From Nocardioides sp. SLBN-35 (GTDB taxonomy: Bacteria; Actinomycetota; Actinomycetes; Propionibacteriales; Nocardioidaceae), in contig NZ_VFNU01000001.1 of assembly GCF_006715725.1 (NCBI RefSeq), forward strand, positions 3,596,001 through 3,660,000: a stretch of DNA of 64,000 nucleotides, given 5' to 3'. Under the pieces are notes generated by a model. The model saw only the letters and a list, made by a program, of their open reading frames with translations, was not told the DNA's origin and did not search any database. The position numbers were made by a program, and so were the translations under genes. Numbering within the stretch: position 1 is the stretch's first letter; each line of letters begins with the position of its first letter. Shown here in pieces: positions 1 to 10,013 of the stretch.

Positions 1-1086
1 GCGATCCTCGCCGACGAGGGCCTGCTCAAGAAGCTCGTCTCCACCGAGCTGGCCGAGGTCGCCAAGACGTTCGGCACCCCGCGTCGTACCGTCCTGCTCG
101 AGTCGGCCGGCACCACCGCCGTCGCCGCCGCGGCCGCACCGCTCGAGGTCGCCGACGACCCGTGCTTCGCGCTGCTGTCCTCGACCGGCCTGCTGGCCCG
201 CACCAGCAACGCCGACGAGATCGGCACCGGTGGCAGCCGGGCCAACCACGACGTGGTCGTCTCCGCCGTCCGCACGACGGCCCGTGCCGACATCGGCGTG
301 GTCACCTCCGCCGGGCGACTGATCCGGCTGGCCGTCCTCGACCTCCCGGCGATCCCGCCCTCGGCCAACGAGCCCAACCTCCAGGGCGGCCTGCCGCTGA
401 CCGAGGTCCTCGAGCTGGCCGCCGGCGAGCGGGCGCTCGCCCTGACCACGCTCGCCACCGACGGCCCGGGCCTCGCGCTCGGCACGAAGCAGGGTGTCGT
501 CAAGCGGGTCAACCCCGAGGTGCTCAGCAAGGACGAGTGGGACGTCATCGGTCTCAAGGACGGCGACGAGGTCGTCGGCGCGGTCGAGCTGCGCACCGGC
601 CAGGAGGAGCTGTGCTTCGTCACCTCCGACGCCCAGCTGCTCCACTACCCGGCCGACTCGGTGCGTCCCCAGGGCCGGTCCGGCGGCGGCATGGCCGGGG
701 TCCGGGTCGCCGAGCGCGAGCGGGTGGTCTGGTTCGGCGTGCTGGACCTGAACTCCCCCGGCGGCGTGGTCCTGGTGACCTCGTCCGGCTCCTCGACCGC
801 CCTGCCCGGCACCGAGCCCGGGTCGGTCAAGGTGACCGACTTCTGGGAGTACCCCGCCAAGGGCCGGGCCACCGGCGGGGTGCGCTGCCACCGCTTCCTC
901 AAGGGCGAGGACACCCTGGTCTTCGCGTGGGCCGGGCCCGCGCCCGCTCGGGCCGCCGCCGGCAGCGGTGCGCCGGTCGACCTGCCGGAGGCCACCGGCC
1001 GCCGCGACGGGTCCGGCGTGCCGAGCAGCCAGGCGCTCGCCGCGGCCGCCGGTCCGCTCGCCGTCACCCTGGGTGTGTCAGGGTGA
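1..1086 (+). CDS. parC: DNA topoisomerase IV subunit A, C-terminal part (5' truncated by window)
   Basis: The reading frame is open from the first base and ends at TGA 1084-1086, so only the C-terminal ~361 residues are present. The protein contains the repeated blades of a GyrA/ParC C-terminal beta-pinwheel (for example the stretches LALGTKQGVVKRVN and IGVVTSAGRLIRL). This domain wraps DNA in type IIA topoisomerases. Together with the B subunit at 5.1-7.2 kb and the primary sigma factor at 7.8 kb, the arrangement matches the second type II topoisomerase locus of actinobacteria rather than the gyrBA locus near dnaA, so I call it ParC. The lipoprotein gene starts 4 bp downstream. The catalytic tyrosine lies outside the window. 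Confidence 0.85.
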   Translation, partial: AILADEGLLKKLVSTELAEVAKTFGTPRRTVLLESAGTTAVAAAAAPLEVADDPCFALLSSTGLLARTSNADEIGTGGSRANHDVVVSAVRTTARADIGVVTSAGRLIRLAVLDLPAIPPSANEPNLQGGLPLTEVLELAAGERALALTTLATDGPGLALGTKQGVVKRVNPEVLSKDEWDVIGLKDGDEVVGAVELRTGQEELCFVTSDAQLLHYPADSVRPQGRSGGGMAGVRVAERERVVWFGVLDLNSPGGVVLVTSSGSSTALPGTEPGSVKVTDFWEYPAKGRATGGVRCHRFLKGEDTLVFAWAGPAPARAAAGSGAPVDLPEATGRRDGSGVPSSQALAAAAGPLAVTLGVSG

Positions 1087-1090
1087 GCGC

Positions 1091-1804
1091 ATGACGACCC
1101 CGACCCGCGTGGCCGCCGGCCTGCTCACCGCTCTCGTCGCCGTCAGCGGCCTGACCGCCTGCTCGGGTGACGACGGCGGCTCGAAGGCCGCGTCGTGGTC
1201 CGACGCCGGCGCCAAGGCCAAGAAGCTGCTCGACGAGACCAGCGGAATCGAGGTCTCGCTGTCGACCGGCGACGATCCCGGCACCGACTACCTCTCGGCC
1301 GCGAGCGGCACCATCGTCGCCGACCCGGCCGCCTTCGAGGGCTCCGTCGCGGGCCGGGTCAGCGGGTTCGAGGCGAGCTCCATCAACGTCGTGTCCGTCG
1401 ACGGCACGCTGTGGATCGACGCACCGATCATCGGCTGGACCGACAAGTACCAGGCGGCCGACCTGTGCGCCCCCGACCCGGCACAGCTGCTCGACCCGTC
1501 GACCGGCGTGTCGAGCGTGCTCACCAGCAGCACGGACGTGAAGGCCGGCAAGTCCGAGCGCGGCGGCAAGGACAACAAGGAGATCTTCCACACCTACGCC
1601 GGCACGGCCACGGGCGACTCGATCCGCAAGATCCTGCCGTGCGCCGAGGGCGACGACTTCAAGGCGACCTACCGTCTCGACGACAAGGGCTACCTGCGCA
1701 CCGCCCGGCTCACCGGTGTCTTCTTCAAGGACTCCGAGCCGCTGACCTACACCATCGACGTCACGAAGTACGGCGTCACGAAGGACATCTCGGCTCCGAA
1801 GTGA
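1091..1804 (+). CDS. lprG: LprG-like lipoprotein (LppX_LprAFG family)
   Basis: This 237-residue secreted lipoprotein starts at the ATG 4 bp after the parC stop. It has a basic N-terminus, a hydrophobic segment and a lipobox LTAC with Cys24 as the acylated residue, followed by the Gly/Ser-rich linker typical of surface lipoproteins. The mature part resembles the LppX/LprAFG fold, which binds acyl lipids in mycobacteria. The MFS exporter follows 10 bp later; the pair has the layout of the mycobacterial lprG-P55 operon, where the lipoprotein moves triacylated lipids toward the cell surface together with the transporter. The family call comes from residue patterns and context; no structure comparison was run. 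Confidence 0.75.
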   Translation: MTTPTRVAAGLLTALVAVSGLTACSGDDGGSKAASWSDAGAKAKKLLDETSGIEVSLSTGDDPGTDYLSAASGTIVADPAAFEGSVAGRVSGFEASSINVVSVDGTLWIDAPIIGWTDKYQAADLCAPDPAQLLDPSTGVSSVLTSSTDVKAGKSERGGKDNKEIFHTYAGTATGDSIRKILPCAEGDDFKATYRLDDKGYLRTARLTGVFFKDSEPLTYTIDVTKYGVTKDISAPK

Positions 1805-1814
1805 GCCACCACCG

Positions 1815-3542
1815 ATGAGCGCGGCGAACCGGCTGCTGCTGGCCTTCTGCGCGGTCGCCGTGGCGTTCGCGGCGGTGGACACCTATGTCGTCGTGCTCGC
1901 GCTGCCGGACATGATGGCCGGCGCCGGCATCCCGGTCGAGGAGCTCCAGCGCGCGGCGCCGATCGTCTCGGGCTTCCTGCTGGGGTACGTCGCGATCCTG
2001 CCGCTGGTGGGCCGGATCGCCGACCTGCGCGGTCAGGTCCCGGTCCTGGCGATGTCGCTCGTGGTGTTCTCGATCGGCTCCCTGGCGACCGCGATCTCCT
2101 ACGACCTGCCCAGTATGGTCGCCGGCCGGTTCCTGCAGGGCGTCGGCGGCGGCGGGCTGGTGCCGGCGACCATGTCGCTGGTCGCGGCCCTCTACCCGGT
2201 CGAGCGACGCGGGCTCCCCCTCGGCATCGTCTCCGCGGTCCAGGAGTTCGGCAGCGTCCTCGGACCGCTGTTCGGCGCCTTCGTGCTCTCCTTCACCACC
2301 TGGCGTGGGATCTTCGCGATCAACCTCGCCGTCGGGGCGCTGCTCGTCGTCGCGGTCGGCCTGGTCGCCGCTCGCCCGGAGGTCGAGGAGGTCGTGCAGC
2401 GACCGTCACGAGACCACCGCAACGTCCTCGACCGCACGATCGGCATCCTGCTGCTCGTGGCGACCCTGGTCGCCGGCTTCCTCACCTTCGTCGAGCCCGG
2501 CGGCCTGCAGCGCGACCTGACCTGGGGCCGGCTGTTCATCCCCTACCTCGACGGCGGCAGCCGCTGGGTCACCCCGGTCGGCCTCGCGGCGGTCGTCGCC
2601 TTCGTGCTCCTCGTCGCCTGGTGCTGGTTCCGGCCGCGGGCCCTGGTCGACCTGCGCGGCTGGCTCGGCCACCTGCTCGCCGCCGACCTGCTGGGTGCAG
2701 GCCTGCTCGCGGTGCTCCTGGGCGGCATCGTGCTCGCGTTCGCGACCGCCGACCCGGAGGTGGCGGTCTTCTCCCCGCAGGGCCCGTGGTTCCTCCTGGG
2801 CTCGGCGGTGGCGGCCGTGCTGCTGGTGCTGCACCTGCGCCGGGCCGCCGCCCCGATCGTGCCCCGCGGCGCACTGCGGCCGGTCCCCGCATGGGGTGCC
2901 CTCGTGGTCAGCTTCCTGGTGGGCTGGGCCCTGATCGCCGCCCTCGTCGACATCCCGCTGTTCGCCCGCACCACCACCGAGAAGGACTCCCAGCTCGGTG
3001 CGGCGCTGGTCCTGCTGCGCTTCCTGGCCGCACTCCCGGTCGGTGCCGTCCTCGGCGGCTGGCTGCTGCGGCGTACCAACGCCGGGTTGCTCACCGCGGT
3101 CGGCATGCTCGCCGCCAGCGGCTCCTTCCTGGTGATGGGCCAGTGGGACGCGCACAGCCTCGACGGGTTCGCCGCCAGCGTCCCGCTGGTCGTCGGCGGT
3201 CTCGGCTTCGGCCTGGCCCTCGCCCCCGTCAACGCCGCCATCCTGGCCAGCACCGACGACGACACCCACGGCCTCGCCAGCGCGCTGGTCGTCGTCGCCC
3301 GGATGGTCGGCATGCTGGTCGGCATCTCCGCCCTGACCACGATCGGCCTGCGCCGCCTGTACGCCGCCCGCGCCGACGACCCGAGCCTCGGCATCAGCGA
3401 GCTCGGCATCCTGCAGGAGCAGGCGGTCTTCCGGGGCGCCTCCGCGGCGGCGTTCGCCGCGGCCGTGCTCGCGCTCGCGGTGTTGTCGAGAGCACACACC
3501 CGCGACGTGGACACCGCCGAGGTGCTGCGCGCCGGCGGCTAA
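1815..3542 (+). CDS. MFS transporter, P55-like (14-TM, DHA2 type)
   Basis: This 575-residue integral membrane protein has about 14 hydrophobic segments and MFS landmarks: the motif-A-like loop GRIADLRGQ after TM2 and the motif-C-like stretch around GPLFGAF. Length and topology fit the DHA2 drug:H+ family, which includes mycobacterial P55. Its position 10 bp behind an LprG-like lipoprotein suggests lipid or drug export rather than nutrient uptake. The cytoplasmic loop at about residues 190-205 (EVEEVVQRPSRD) is encoded by a short hairpin repeat that also occurs in cobIJ (see 2378-2419). The carbonic anhydrase promoter overlaps this gene's stop codon. Confidence 0.8.
   Translation: MSAANRLLLAFCAVAVAFAAVDTYVVVLALPDMMAGAGIPVEELQRAAPIVSGFLLGYVAILPLVGRIADLRGQVPVLAMSLVVFSIGSLATAISYDLPSMVAGRFLQGVGGGGLVPATMSLVAALYPVERRGLPLGIVSAVQEFGSVLGPLFGAFVLSFTTWRGIFAINLAVGALLVVAVGLVAARPEVEEVVQRPSRDHRNVLDRTIGILLLVATLVAGFLTFVEPGGLQRDLTWGRLFIPYLDGGSRWVTPVGLAAVVAFVLLVAWCWFRPRALVDLRGWLGHLLAADLLGAGLLAVLLGGIVLAFATADPEVAVFSPQGPWFLLGSAVAAVLLVLHLRRAAAPIVPRGALRPVPAWGALVVSFLVGWALIAALVDIPLFARTTTEKDSQLGAALVLLRFLAALPVGAVLGGWLLRRTNAGLLTAVGMLAASGSFLVMGQWDAHSLDGFAASVPLVVGGLGFGLALAPVNAAILASTDDDTHGLASALVVVARMVGMLVGISALTTIGLRRLYAARADDPSLGISELGILQEQAVFRGASAAAFAAAVLALAVLSRAHTRDVDTAEVLRAGG
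2378..2419. repeat. Coding-embedded hairpin repeat, copy 1
   Basis: A ~40-bp stretch inside the MFS gene nearly matches 47959-48001 in cobIJ: both read GTCGAGGAGGTCG, then TGCAG or CGCAG, then CGACCGTC, then ACGAGAC or GCGAGAC. The centre is self-complementary (GGTCG...CGACC). It lies in the same frame in both genes, encoding EEVxQRPSRD in a loop or linker, which suggests an element tolerated where proteins are flexible. Confidence 0.5.
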
Positions 3543-3545
3543 CCT
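3540..3545 (+). promoter_or_regulatory. -10 box of leaderless carbonic anhydrase gene
   Basis: TAACCT is followed after 6 nt by the ATG at 3552, the geometry of a leaderless actinobacterial transcript. The box includes the TAA stop codon of the MFS gene. No Shine-Dalgarno sequence precedes the ATG. Confidence 0.5.
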
Positions 3546-3551
3546 GCCGTC

Positions 3552-4046
3552 ATGGGCGATTTCGATGATCTGCTGAAGGCCAATCAGGAGTACGCCGCCG
3601 ACTTCAAGGACGGCGGCTTCGACGGTATCGCGCGCGCCGGCATCGGCCTGGTGACCTGCATGGACTCCCGGATCGATCCCCTGGGCCTGACCGGCCTGAA
3701 GCCGGGCGACGCGAAGATGATCCGCAACCCCGGCGGCCGGGTCGACGACCTGACCCTGGACGCGTTGGTCATCTCGGTCCACATGCTCAACGTCGACCGG
3801 ATCATGATCATCCCCCACACCCGCTGCGCCGTGGCCAGCAACAGCGAGGCCGCGCTGCGCGAGCGACTCGACGCATCGACCGGCCAGGACACGTCCTGGC
3901 TGACGCTGCCGGTCACCGACGGCCAGGCGGCGGCGCTGGTCACCGACGTCCAGCGGGTCCGGGCCCACCCCCTCATCCCCGACTCGGTCAAGGTCGGCGG
4001 GTTCATCTACGACGTCGACACGGGGCTGCTGACCCAGGAGGTCTGA
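3552..4046 (+). CDS. canA: Beta-class carbonic anhydrase (Rv1284/CanA-like)
   Basis: This 164-residue cytosolic enzyme interconverts CO2 and bicarbonate. The zinc ligands of beta-carbonic anhydrases are visible: Cys36 with the Asp38-x-Arg40 dyad in CMDSRID, and His89 and Cys92 in HTRC. The length matches the short Rv1284-type proteins. It appears to be transcribed from its own leaderless promoter. The next genes are convergent, with the stop codons only about 10 bp apart. The family is clear; the exact physiological role is inferred. Confidence 0.88.
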   Translation: MGDFDDLLKANQEYAADFKDGGFDGIARAGIGLVTCMDSRIDPLGLTGLKPGDAKMIRNPGGRVDDLTLDALVISVHMLNVDRIMIIPHTRCAVASNSEAALRERLDASTGQDTSWLTLPVTDGQAAALVTDVQRVRAHPLIPDSVKVGGFIYDVDTGLLTQEV

Positions 4047-4055
4047 GCCGCCGGC

Positions 4056-4427
4056 TCAGAGCAGGTCGCGCAGCCGCTGGTCCACCAGCGCGCCGGGCAG
4101 GTCGCCCAGGCTGCCGCCGAGGGCGGGGAGGTCACCGAGCGCGGTGATCCTGTCGAGCAAGGCGGTCGTCGCGCCGACCGGGTCGCTGCCGAGCGGGACG
4201 TCCATCAACAGCGGGCAGTCGACGGCGCCGCCGTCGGGCTCGGGCGGTAGCGCGCCGGTCCAGCAGCCGACCTCGAGCCGCAGCGGCGCGGTGGGGCCGA
4301 CGCCGTCGGCCAGCACGTCGACGTACCAGAACAGGTCGCCGACCGGGATCCGCAGGTGACCCCGCCGGGCCTTGGCGCCGCGAGCCTTGAGCAGCTTGAC
4401 GACGGCGGTGCGGTCGGCGGCGCTCAT
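4056..4427 (-). CDS. Conserved hypothetical protein
   Basis: This is a 123-residue soluble protein of unknown function. I start it at the ATG at 4427, 4 bp after the acetyltransferase stop, with GAGGT just upstream; a GTG at 4445 is an in-frame alternative. The N-terminal half is basic (LLKARGAKARRGH), the middle has the aromatic stretch LFWYVDVLAD, and the C-terminus is Leu/Gly-rich. No catalytic motif or membrane segment is recognised. It is probably translated together with the upstream GNAT gene. Confidence 0.55.
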   Translation of the reverse strand: MSAADRTAVVKLLKARGAKARRGHLRIPVGDLFWYVDVLADGVGPTAPLRLEVGCWTGALPPEPDGGAVDCPLLMDVPLGSDPVGATTALLDRITALGDLPALGGSLGDLPGALVDQRLRDLL

Positions 4428-4431
4428 GACC

Positions 4432-5121
4432 TCATGCTGGCACACCCGGCGGCACCCGGAACCCGCGGAAGGTCACCTCGCGCCGGACCTCGAAGCCGAG
4501 GGCGTCGTAGAGCCGGATCGCCGGGAGGTTGTCGGCCGCGACGTGGAGGAACGCCTCCTCGCCGCGCGCGCGGATCCGGCGCGCCAGCTCGGTCACCAGC
4601 AGTCCCGCCAGGCCGCGGCCGCGCGCCTGCGGCGCGGTCGTCACGGCACTGATCTCGCTCCACCCCGGCGGCCGCAGCCGCTCGCCCGCCATCGCGACCA
4701 GCCCGCCGCCGTCACGGACCCCGAGGTAGGTGCCCATCTCATGGGTGCGCGGCCAGAACGGCCCGGGCCGGGACCGGTCGACCAGCGCCAACATGTCCGG
4801 TACGTCGCCCGCCCCGAGCTCCACGACCTCGACCCCCGCGTCCGCAACACCCACGAGCGAGCCCGCCACCAGCTGCAGGCCCGGCAGCGTGAACACCGGC
4901 TCCCAGTCGGCAGGCGGCGTCGCCGGCGAGCTGAACAGGTCCGCGAACCCGCCCGGCCCGAGCAGCGCAGCCAGGTCCGCCCAGTCTGCCGGCGTCGGGT
5001 CGACCGGCACCGCAGCGAACGAGGCGACGCCGGCGTCGTACCGCAGCACCCGGCCGATCCCGACAGCGAACGCGGCGTGCGCACCCCGCAGGGACGCACC
5101 GACCGGGTCGTCGAGGTTCAC
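4432..5121 (-). CDS. GNAT family N-acetyltransferase
   Basis: This 229-residue predicted acetyltransferase carries the acetyl-CoA binding motif A (TTAPQARGRGLAGLL) followed by the motif-B-like ALGFEV near the C-terminus. The N-terminal ~110 residues are a separate variable domain, as in two-domain acetyltransferases of the FR47-like group. It starts at a GTG at 5121 that overlaps the parE stop by 4 bp (GTGA), so it is probably translated from the parE message. The substrate cannot be predicted. Confidence 0.75.
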   Translation of the reverse strand: MNLDDPVGASLRGAHAAFAVGIGRVLRYDAGVASFAAVPVDPTPADWADLAALLGPGGFADLFSSPATPPADWEPVFTLPGLQLVAGSLVGVADAGVEVVELGAGDVPDMLALVDRSRPGPFWPRTHEMGTYLGVRDGGGLVAMAGERLRPPGWSEISAVTTAPQARGRGLAGLLVTELARRIRARGEEAFLHVAADNLPAIRLYDALGFEVRREVTFRGFRVPPGVPA

Positions 5122-7214
5122 GCGTCGAGGGTCTCCATGTCGACCTCGTAGGCGCCCTGGATGATGAACTCCTTGCGCGGCGCGACGTCGCTGCCCATGA
5201 GCAGCTCGAACACCTCGGAGGCCACCTCGAGCTCGTCGACCGTCAACCGGCGCAGGGTGCGGCGACGCGGGTCCATCGTGGTCTCGGCCAGCTGGTCGGC
5301 GTCCATCTCGCCGAGGCCCTTGTAGCGCTGGACCGGGTCCTTCCACTTCACGTTCTTCTTCTTGAGCTCAGCCAGCTTGCGCTGCAGCTCGTCGTCGGAG
5401 TACGTGTAGACGTACTTCTCCTGGCCCTTCTTGGGGTTGGAGATCTCGATGCGGTGCAGCGGCGGGACGGCGGAGAAGACGCGGCCGGCCTTGACCAGGT
5501 CGGGCATGTACTTGAAGAAGAGGGTCGCGAGCAGGGTGCGGATGTGGGCGCCGTCGGAGTCGGCGTCGGCCATGAAGATGATCCGGCCGTAGCGGCGGGC
5601 GTCGAGCTCGAAGGTGCGCCCGGAGCCGGCGCCGACGACCTGGATGATCGAGGCGCACTCGGCGTTCTTGAGCATGTCGCCCACGGACGCCTTCTGGACG
5701 TTGAGGATCTTGCCGCGGATCGGGAGCAGCGCCTGGAACTCTGCGTTGCGGGCGAGCTTCGCGGTGCCGAGCGCGGAGTCGCCCTCGACGATGAACAGCT
5801 CGGTGCGCTCGTTGTCGCCCGAGCGGCAGTCGGCGAGCTTGGCCGGCAGCGTCGAGGACTCCAGCGCGTTCTTGCGGCGCTGTGTCTCCTTGTGCTGGCG
5901 CGCCGCGATGCGGGTCTTGGACGCCGCGACGACCTTCTCCATGAGGAGCTTGGCCTGCGCCTTCTCGGCCCGCTTGGTCGACGTCAGGAACTCCTTGAGC
6001 TCCTTCGCCACGACCTTGCGTACGACGGTCCGCGCGGCCGGCGTACCGAGGATCTCCTTGGTCTGGCCCTCGAACTGCGGCTCGGCGAGCCGGACCGTGA
6101 CGACGGCCGTCATCCCCTCGAGGATGTCGTCCTTGATCACGTCGTCGTCGTTGACCTTGAGCGCCTTCGCCGCGCGCATCGACTCGTTGAACGTCTTGGT
6201 GAGGGCGTTCTCGAAGCCGGAGACGTGGGTGCCGCCCTTGGGGGTGGCGATCACGTTGACGAAGGAGCGCAGCTCGGTGTCGTAGCCGCTCCCCCAGCGC
6301 ACCGCGACGTCGACGGTGAGCTCGCGCTCGACGTCCTGCGGGGTCATGTGACCCTTGTCGTCGAGCAGCGGGACGGTCTCGGTGAACACGTCGCTGCCCT
6401 GCAGCCGGAGCACCTCGGTGACCGGGTCGCCGGTGGCGAGGTAGTCGCAGAACTCGCCGATGCCGCCGTCGTGGCGGAACCGCTCCTCGGTCCACTCGGC
6501 CTTGTCGGCGGCGCGCTGGTCCTTGATGACCAGCTCGAGACCGGGGACGATGAACGAGGTCTGCCGGGCGCGCCCGACCAGCCCGTCGAGCACGAAGTCG
6601 GCGTCCTTGGTGAAGATCTGGCGATCCGGCCAGAACCGGATCCGGGTGCCGGACCTCCCCTTCGCGACCCGGCCGCCCTTGCGGGACAGGCCGGACCGGG
6701 GAGTGAAGGCCGCGCCGGGCCCCTCGCCGTCGAAGACGCCGGGGACGCCGCGCTGGAAGCTGATGCCCTGGCTGGCCGGCGAGCGGTCGACGTCGATGTC
6801 CATCCGGCTCGACAGCGCGTTGACGACCGAGAGGCCGACGCCGTGCAGGCCACCGGTCGCGACGTACGAGCCGCCACCGAACTTGCCGCCGGCGTGCAGC
6901 TTGGTCGCGACGACCTCGACGCCGGTCAGGCCGGTCTTGGGCTCCTTGTCGGTCGGGATGCCGCGGCCGTCGTCGTAGACCTCGACCGAGCCGTCGGGGT
7001 GCAGCGTGACGTCCACGGTGCGGGCGAAGCCGCCCAGCGCCTCGTCGACGCCGTTGTCGATGATCTCCCACAGGCAGTGCATCAGCCCCCGGGTGTCGGT
7101 GGAGCCGATGTACATCCCGGGACGCTTCCGCACGGCTTCGAGGCCCTCGAGGACCAGGAGGTGGGCTGCGTTGTAGGTGTTGTCGGCGATGACCGGCTCC
7201 TCACGGTGGATCAC
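5118..7214 (-). CDS. parE: DNA topoisomerase IV subunit B
   Basis: This is a 698-residue ATPase subunit of type IIA topoisomerase. Visible are the GHKL ATPase signatures (EIIDNGVDEALGG, DDGRGIPTD, GGLHGVGLSVVNAL), the transducer, and the TOPRIM domain with EGDSALG and the metal-binding DADSDGAHI. I chose the GTG at 7214, preceded by GGAAG, because the protein then begins about 12 residues before the conserved YNAAHLLVLEGLEAVRKRPG block; the frame is open further upstream without similarity. With parC at the left edge it should form the decatenating topoisomerase IV. The actinobacterial order parE - small protein - sigA is preserved. Confidence 0.92.
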   Translation of the reverse strand: MIHREEPVIADNTYNAAHLLVLEGLEAVRKRPGMYIGSTDTRGLMHCLWEIIDNGVDEALGGFARTVDVTLHPDGSVEVYDDGRGIPTDKEPKTGLTGVEVVATKLHAGGKFGGGSYVATGGLHGVGLSVVNALSSRMDIDVDRSPASQGISFQRGVPGVFDGEGPGAAFTPRSGLSRKGGRVAKGRSGTRIRFWPDRQIFTKDADFVLDGLVGRARQTSFIVPGLELVIKDQRAADKAEWTEERFRHDGGIGEFCDYLATGDPVTEVLRLQGSDVFTETVPLLDDKGHMTPQDVERELTVDVAVRWGSGYDTELRSFVNVIATPKGGTHVSGFENALTKTFNESMRAAKALKVNDDDVIKDDILEGMTAVVTVRLAEPQFEGQTKEILGTPAARTVVRKVVAKELKEFLTSTKRAEKAQAKLLMEKVVAASKTRIAARQHKETQRRKNALESSTLPAKLADCRSGDNERTELFIVEGDSALGTAKLARNAEFQALLPIRGKILNVQKASVGDMLKNAECASIIQVVGAGSGRTFELDARRYGRIIFMADADSDGAHIRTLLATLFFKYMPDLVKAGRVFSAVPPLHRIEISNPKKGQEKYVYTYSDDELQRKLAELKKKNVKWKDPVQRYKGLGEMDADQLAETTMDPRRRTLRRLTVDELEVASEVFELLMGSDVAPRKEFIIQGAYEVDMETLDA

Positions 7215-7382
7215 GGGTACTTCCAAGGAGATGAATCTACCGGCGACACGCCGACGGGCTACGGAGCCATGGCCGATCGGATGGTCACAAGCTTGTTTCG
7301 GGCAGTGGAAAATCCCAGAAGCTTCCCCCATCAGGTGCTTGGATGAAAGGGAACGCGAAAGTGGAATGGTTCACACGGGGAC

Positions 7383-7410
7383 GGGAATCTTTGTTCCAGT
7401 CGCTACGTTG
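7383..7410 (+). promoter_or_regulatory. Possible SigR/SigH-type promoter
   Basis: GGGAAT at 7383-7388 is separated by 18 nt from GTTG at 7407-7410, matching the GGGAAT-N18-GTT consensus of the SigR/SigH thiol-stress sigma factors. It points toward the small protein gene at 7462. The match is seen in the sequence; activity is inferred. Confidence 0.4.
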
Positions 7411-7461
7411 ATCCGGACGACACCCGATGAGGGTGGTGATCGCATGAGAGAGAGGCCCGAG

Positions 7462-7683
7462 ATGACGACTGCTGTTGCTCCCAGCGCCCCGCTGACCGCG
7501 GAGGACCGCTGCGACCGTTGTGGAGCCCAGGCCTACCTCCGCGTAGAGCTCACGGCGGGCGGAGAGCTTCTCTTCTGCGCCCACCACGCCCGCGAGCACG
7601 GAGATGCACTCAAGGACATCGCCGTCGCCTTCCACGACGAGACCCACAGGCTGACCGACAAGCCGGCGCCCGTCGCCGACTGA
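7462..7683 (+). CDS. Small zinc-finger-like protein (DUF7455 type)
   Basis: This 73-residue conserved actinobacterial protein lies between parE and the primary sigma factor gene, as in Streptomyces. It has CDRCGAQAYLRV and FCAHHAREH, giving a CxxC plus Cys/His set that could bind one zinc ion. The ATG at 7462 is preferred because GAGAGAGG lies just upstream; an in-frame ATG at 7444 is possible. A strong intrinsic terminator follows. The upstream SigR-like promoter would fit a redox-responsive role, which is inference. The molecular function is unknown. Confidence 0.75.
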   Translation: MTTAVAPSAPLTAEDRCDRCGAQAYLRVELTAGGELLFCAHHAREHGDALKDIAVAFHDETHRLTDKPAPVAD

Positions 7684-7697
7684 CCCGGATCCCGGCC

Positions 7698-7735
7698 GAG
7701 GCCCCGAGCACCAGCTCGGGGCCTCGTCCTTTTTT
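7698..7735 (+). terminator. Intrinsic terminator
   Basis: A perfect 12-bp GC-rich stem (GAGGCCCCGAGC, loop ACCA, GCTCGGGGCCTC) is followed by GTCC and six T residues. It ends transcription of the 73-residue protein gene. Confidence 0.9.
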
Positions 7736-7756
7736 CGTGGCCTGCTCGAAAAGGCG

Positions 7757-7790
7757 ATCGGCCCCGCCGGGTGATCCGGGCGGGGCCGAT
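7757..7790 (-). terminator. Intrinsic terminator of the sigma factor gene
   Basis: An inverted repeat with 12-bp arms (ATCGGCCCCGCC / GGCGGGGCCGAT) is followed on the minus strand by GCCTTTTCG. It lies 16 bp past the sigma factor stop, back to back with the plus-strand terminator. Confidence 0.75.
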
Positions 7791-7805
7791 CTGCGTCGTA
7801 CCTGA

Positions 7806-9278
<1,473 letters not shown>

Positions 9279-9428
9279 GAACACCTCTCGATGCTGACGG
9301 TTCTAGGGCGCGGCAAAGACCGGAGGTGTCAAGACCGCTTCAGCCATTCTGCCACGGCACTCCCAGCCCCTTGCGCATCGGGGCGTTCAGGGCCCGTTCA
9401 GCGCCGGCTCAGCAGGCATTCAGGAAGC

Positions 9429-10013
9429 TCAGGCCTTGGCGGCGGTCTTGGCGGGGGGCTTGGCGGCAGCCTTGGCCGCCTTCTTGTAGTCGCGCACCTT
9501 CTGCAGGGACACCGGGTCCACCACGTCGGCGACCGAGCGGAAGCCGTCGAGCGCGTAGTCGCCCGCCGCCTTCTCCCACCCCGTCGGGCGTACGTCGAGC
9601 TGCTTGGCCACCAGCGCGGTGAAGATCTTGGCCTTCTGCGCCCCGAACCCGGGCAGCGCCTGGATCCGCTTGAGCAGGTCCTTGCCGTCGGTGGCCTCGG
9701 TCCACAACCGCGACGCGTCGCCGTCGTACTGCTCCACGACGATGCGGGCCAGCTCCTGCAGCCGTGCCGCCATCGACCCCGGGAACCGGTGGATGGCCGG
9801 CGTGGTCGAGCACAGCGCCGCGAACTCCTCGGGGTCGGCAGCCGCGATCGCCGCCGGGTCGAAGCTGCCGAACCGGCCGACGACCTTCTGTGGCCCCAGG
9901 AAGGCGTGCTCCATCGGGTACTGCTGGTCGAGCATCATCCCCACGAGCAGCGCGAACGGGTTGGAGCTCAGGAGCTCGTCGGCGGCGGCGTCGTCGGTGA
10001 TGTGGATGGCCAT
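9429..10013 (-). CDS. HhH-GPD-type base excision repair protein
   Basis: This 194-residue protein resembles the helix-hairpin-helix DNA glycosylase superfamily. The hairpin is LLKRIQALPGFGAQKAKI, about residues 110-127, preceded by a glycosylase-like helical domain (NPFALLVGMMLDQQ). The C-terminus is a Lys/Ala-rich tail (KKAAKAAAKPPAKTAAKA) as seen on many DNA-binding actinobacterial proteins. It starts within the 3' end of the MFS gene (46-bp overlap), which suggests coupled expression. The base specificity is not predictable. Confidence 0.75.
   Translation of the reverse strand: MAIHITDDAAADELLSSNPFALLVGMMLDQQYPMEHAFLGPQKVVGRFGSFDPAAIAAADPEEFAALCSTTPAIHRFPGSMAARLQELARIVVEQYDGDASRLWTEATDGKDLLKRIQALPGFGAQKAKIFTALVAKQLDVRPTGWEKAAGDYALDGFRSVADVVDPVSLQKVRDYKKAAKAAAKPPAKTAAKA

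Noticed and set aside
5454..7346. 630-codon plus-strand frame across parE
   Set aside because: Antisense shadow of a well-defined topoisomerase gene; composition is typical of high-GC antisense frames.
9300..9332. Standard TTGACA/TAGAAC promoter for sigA
   Set aside because: The boxes are visible, but the 21-bp spacer is too long for a normal sigma-70 promoter; only the -10 box is plausible.
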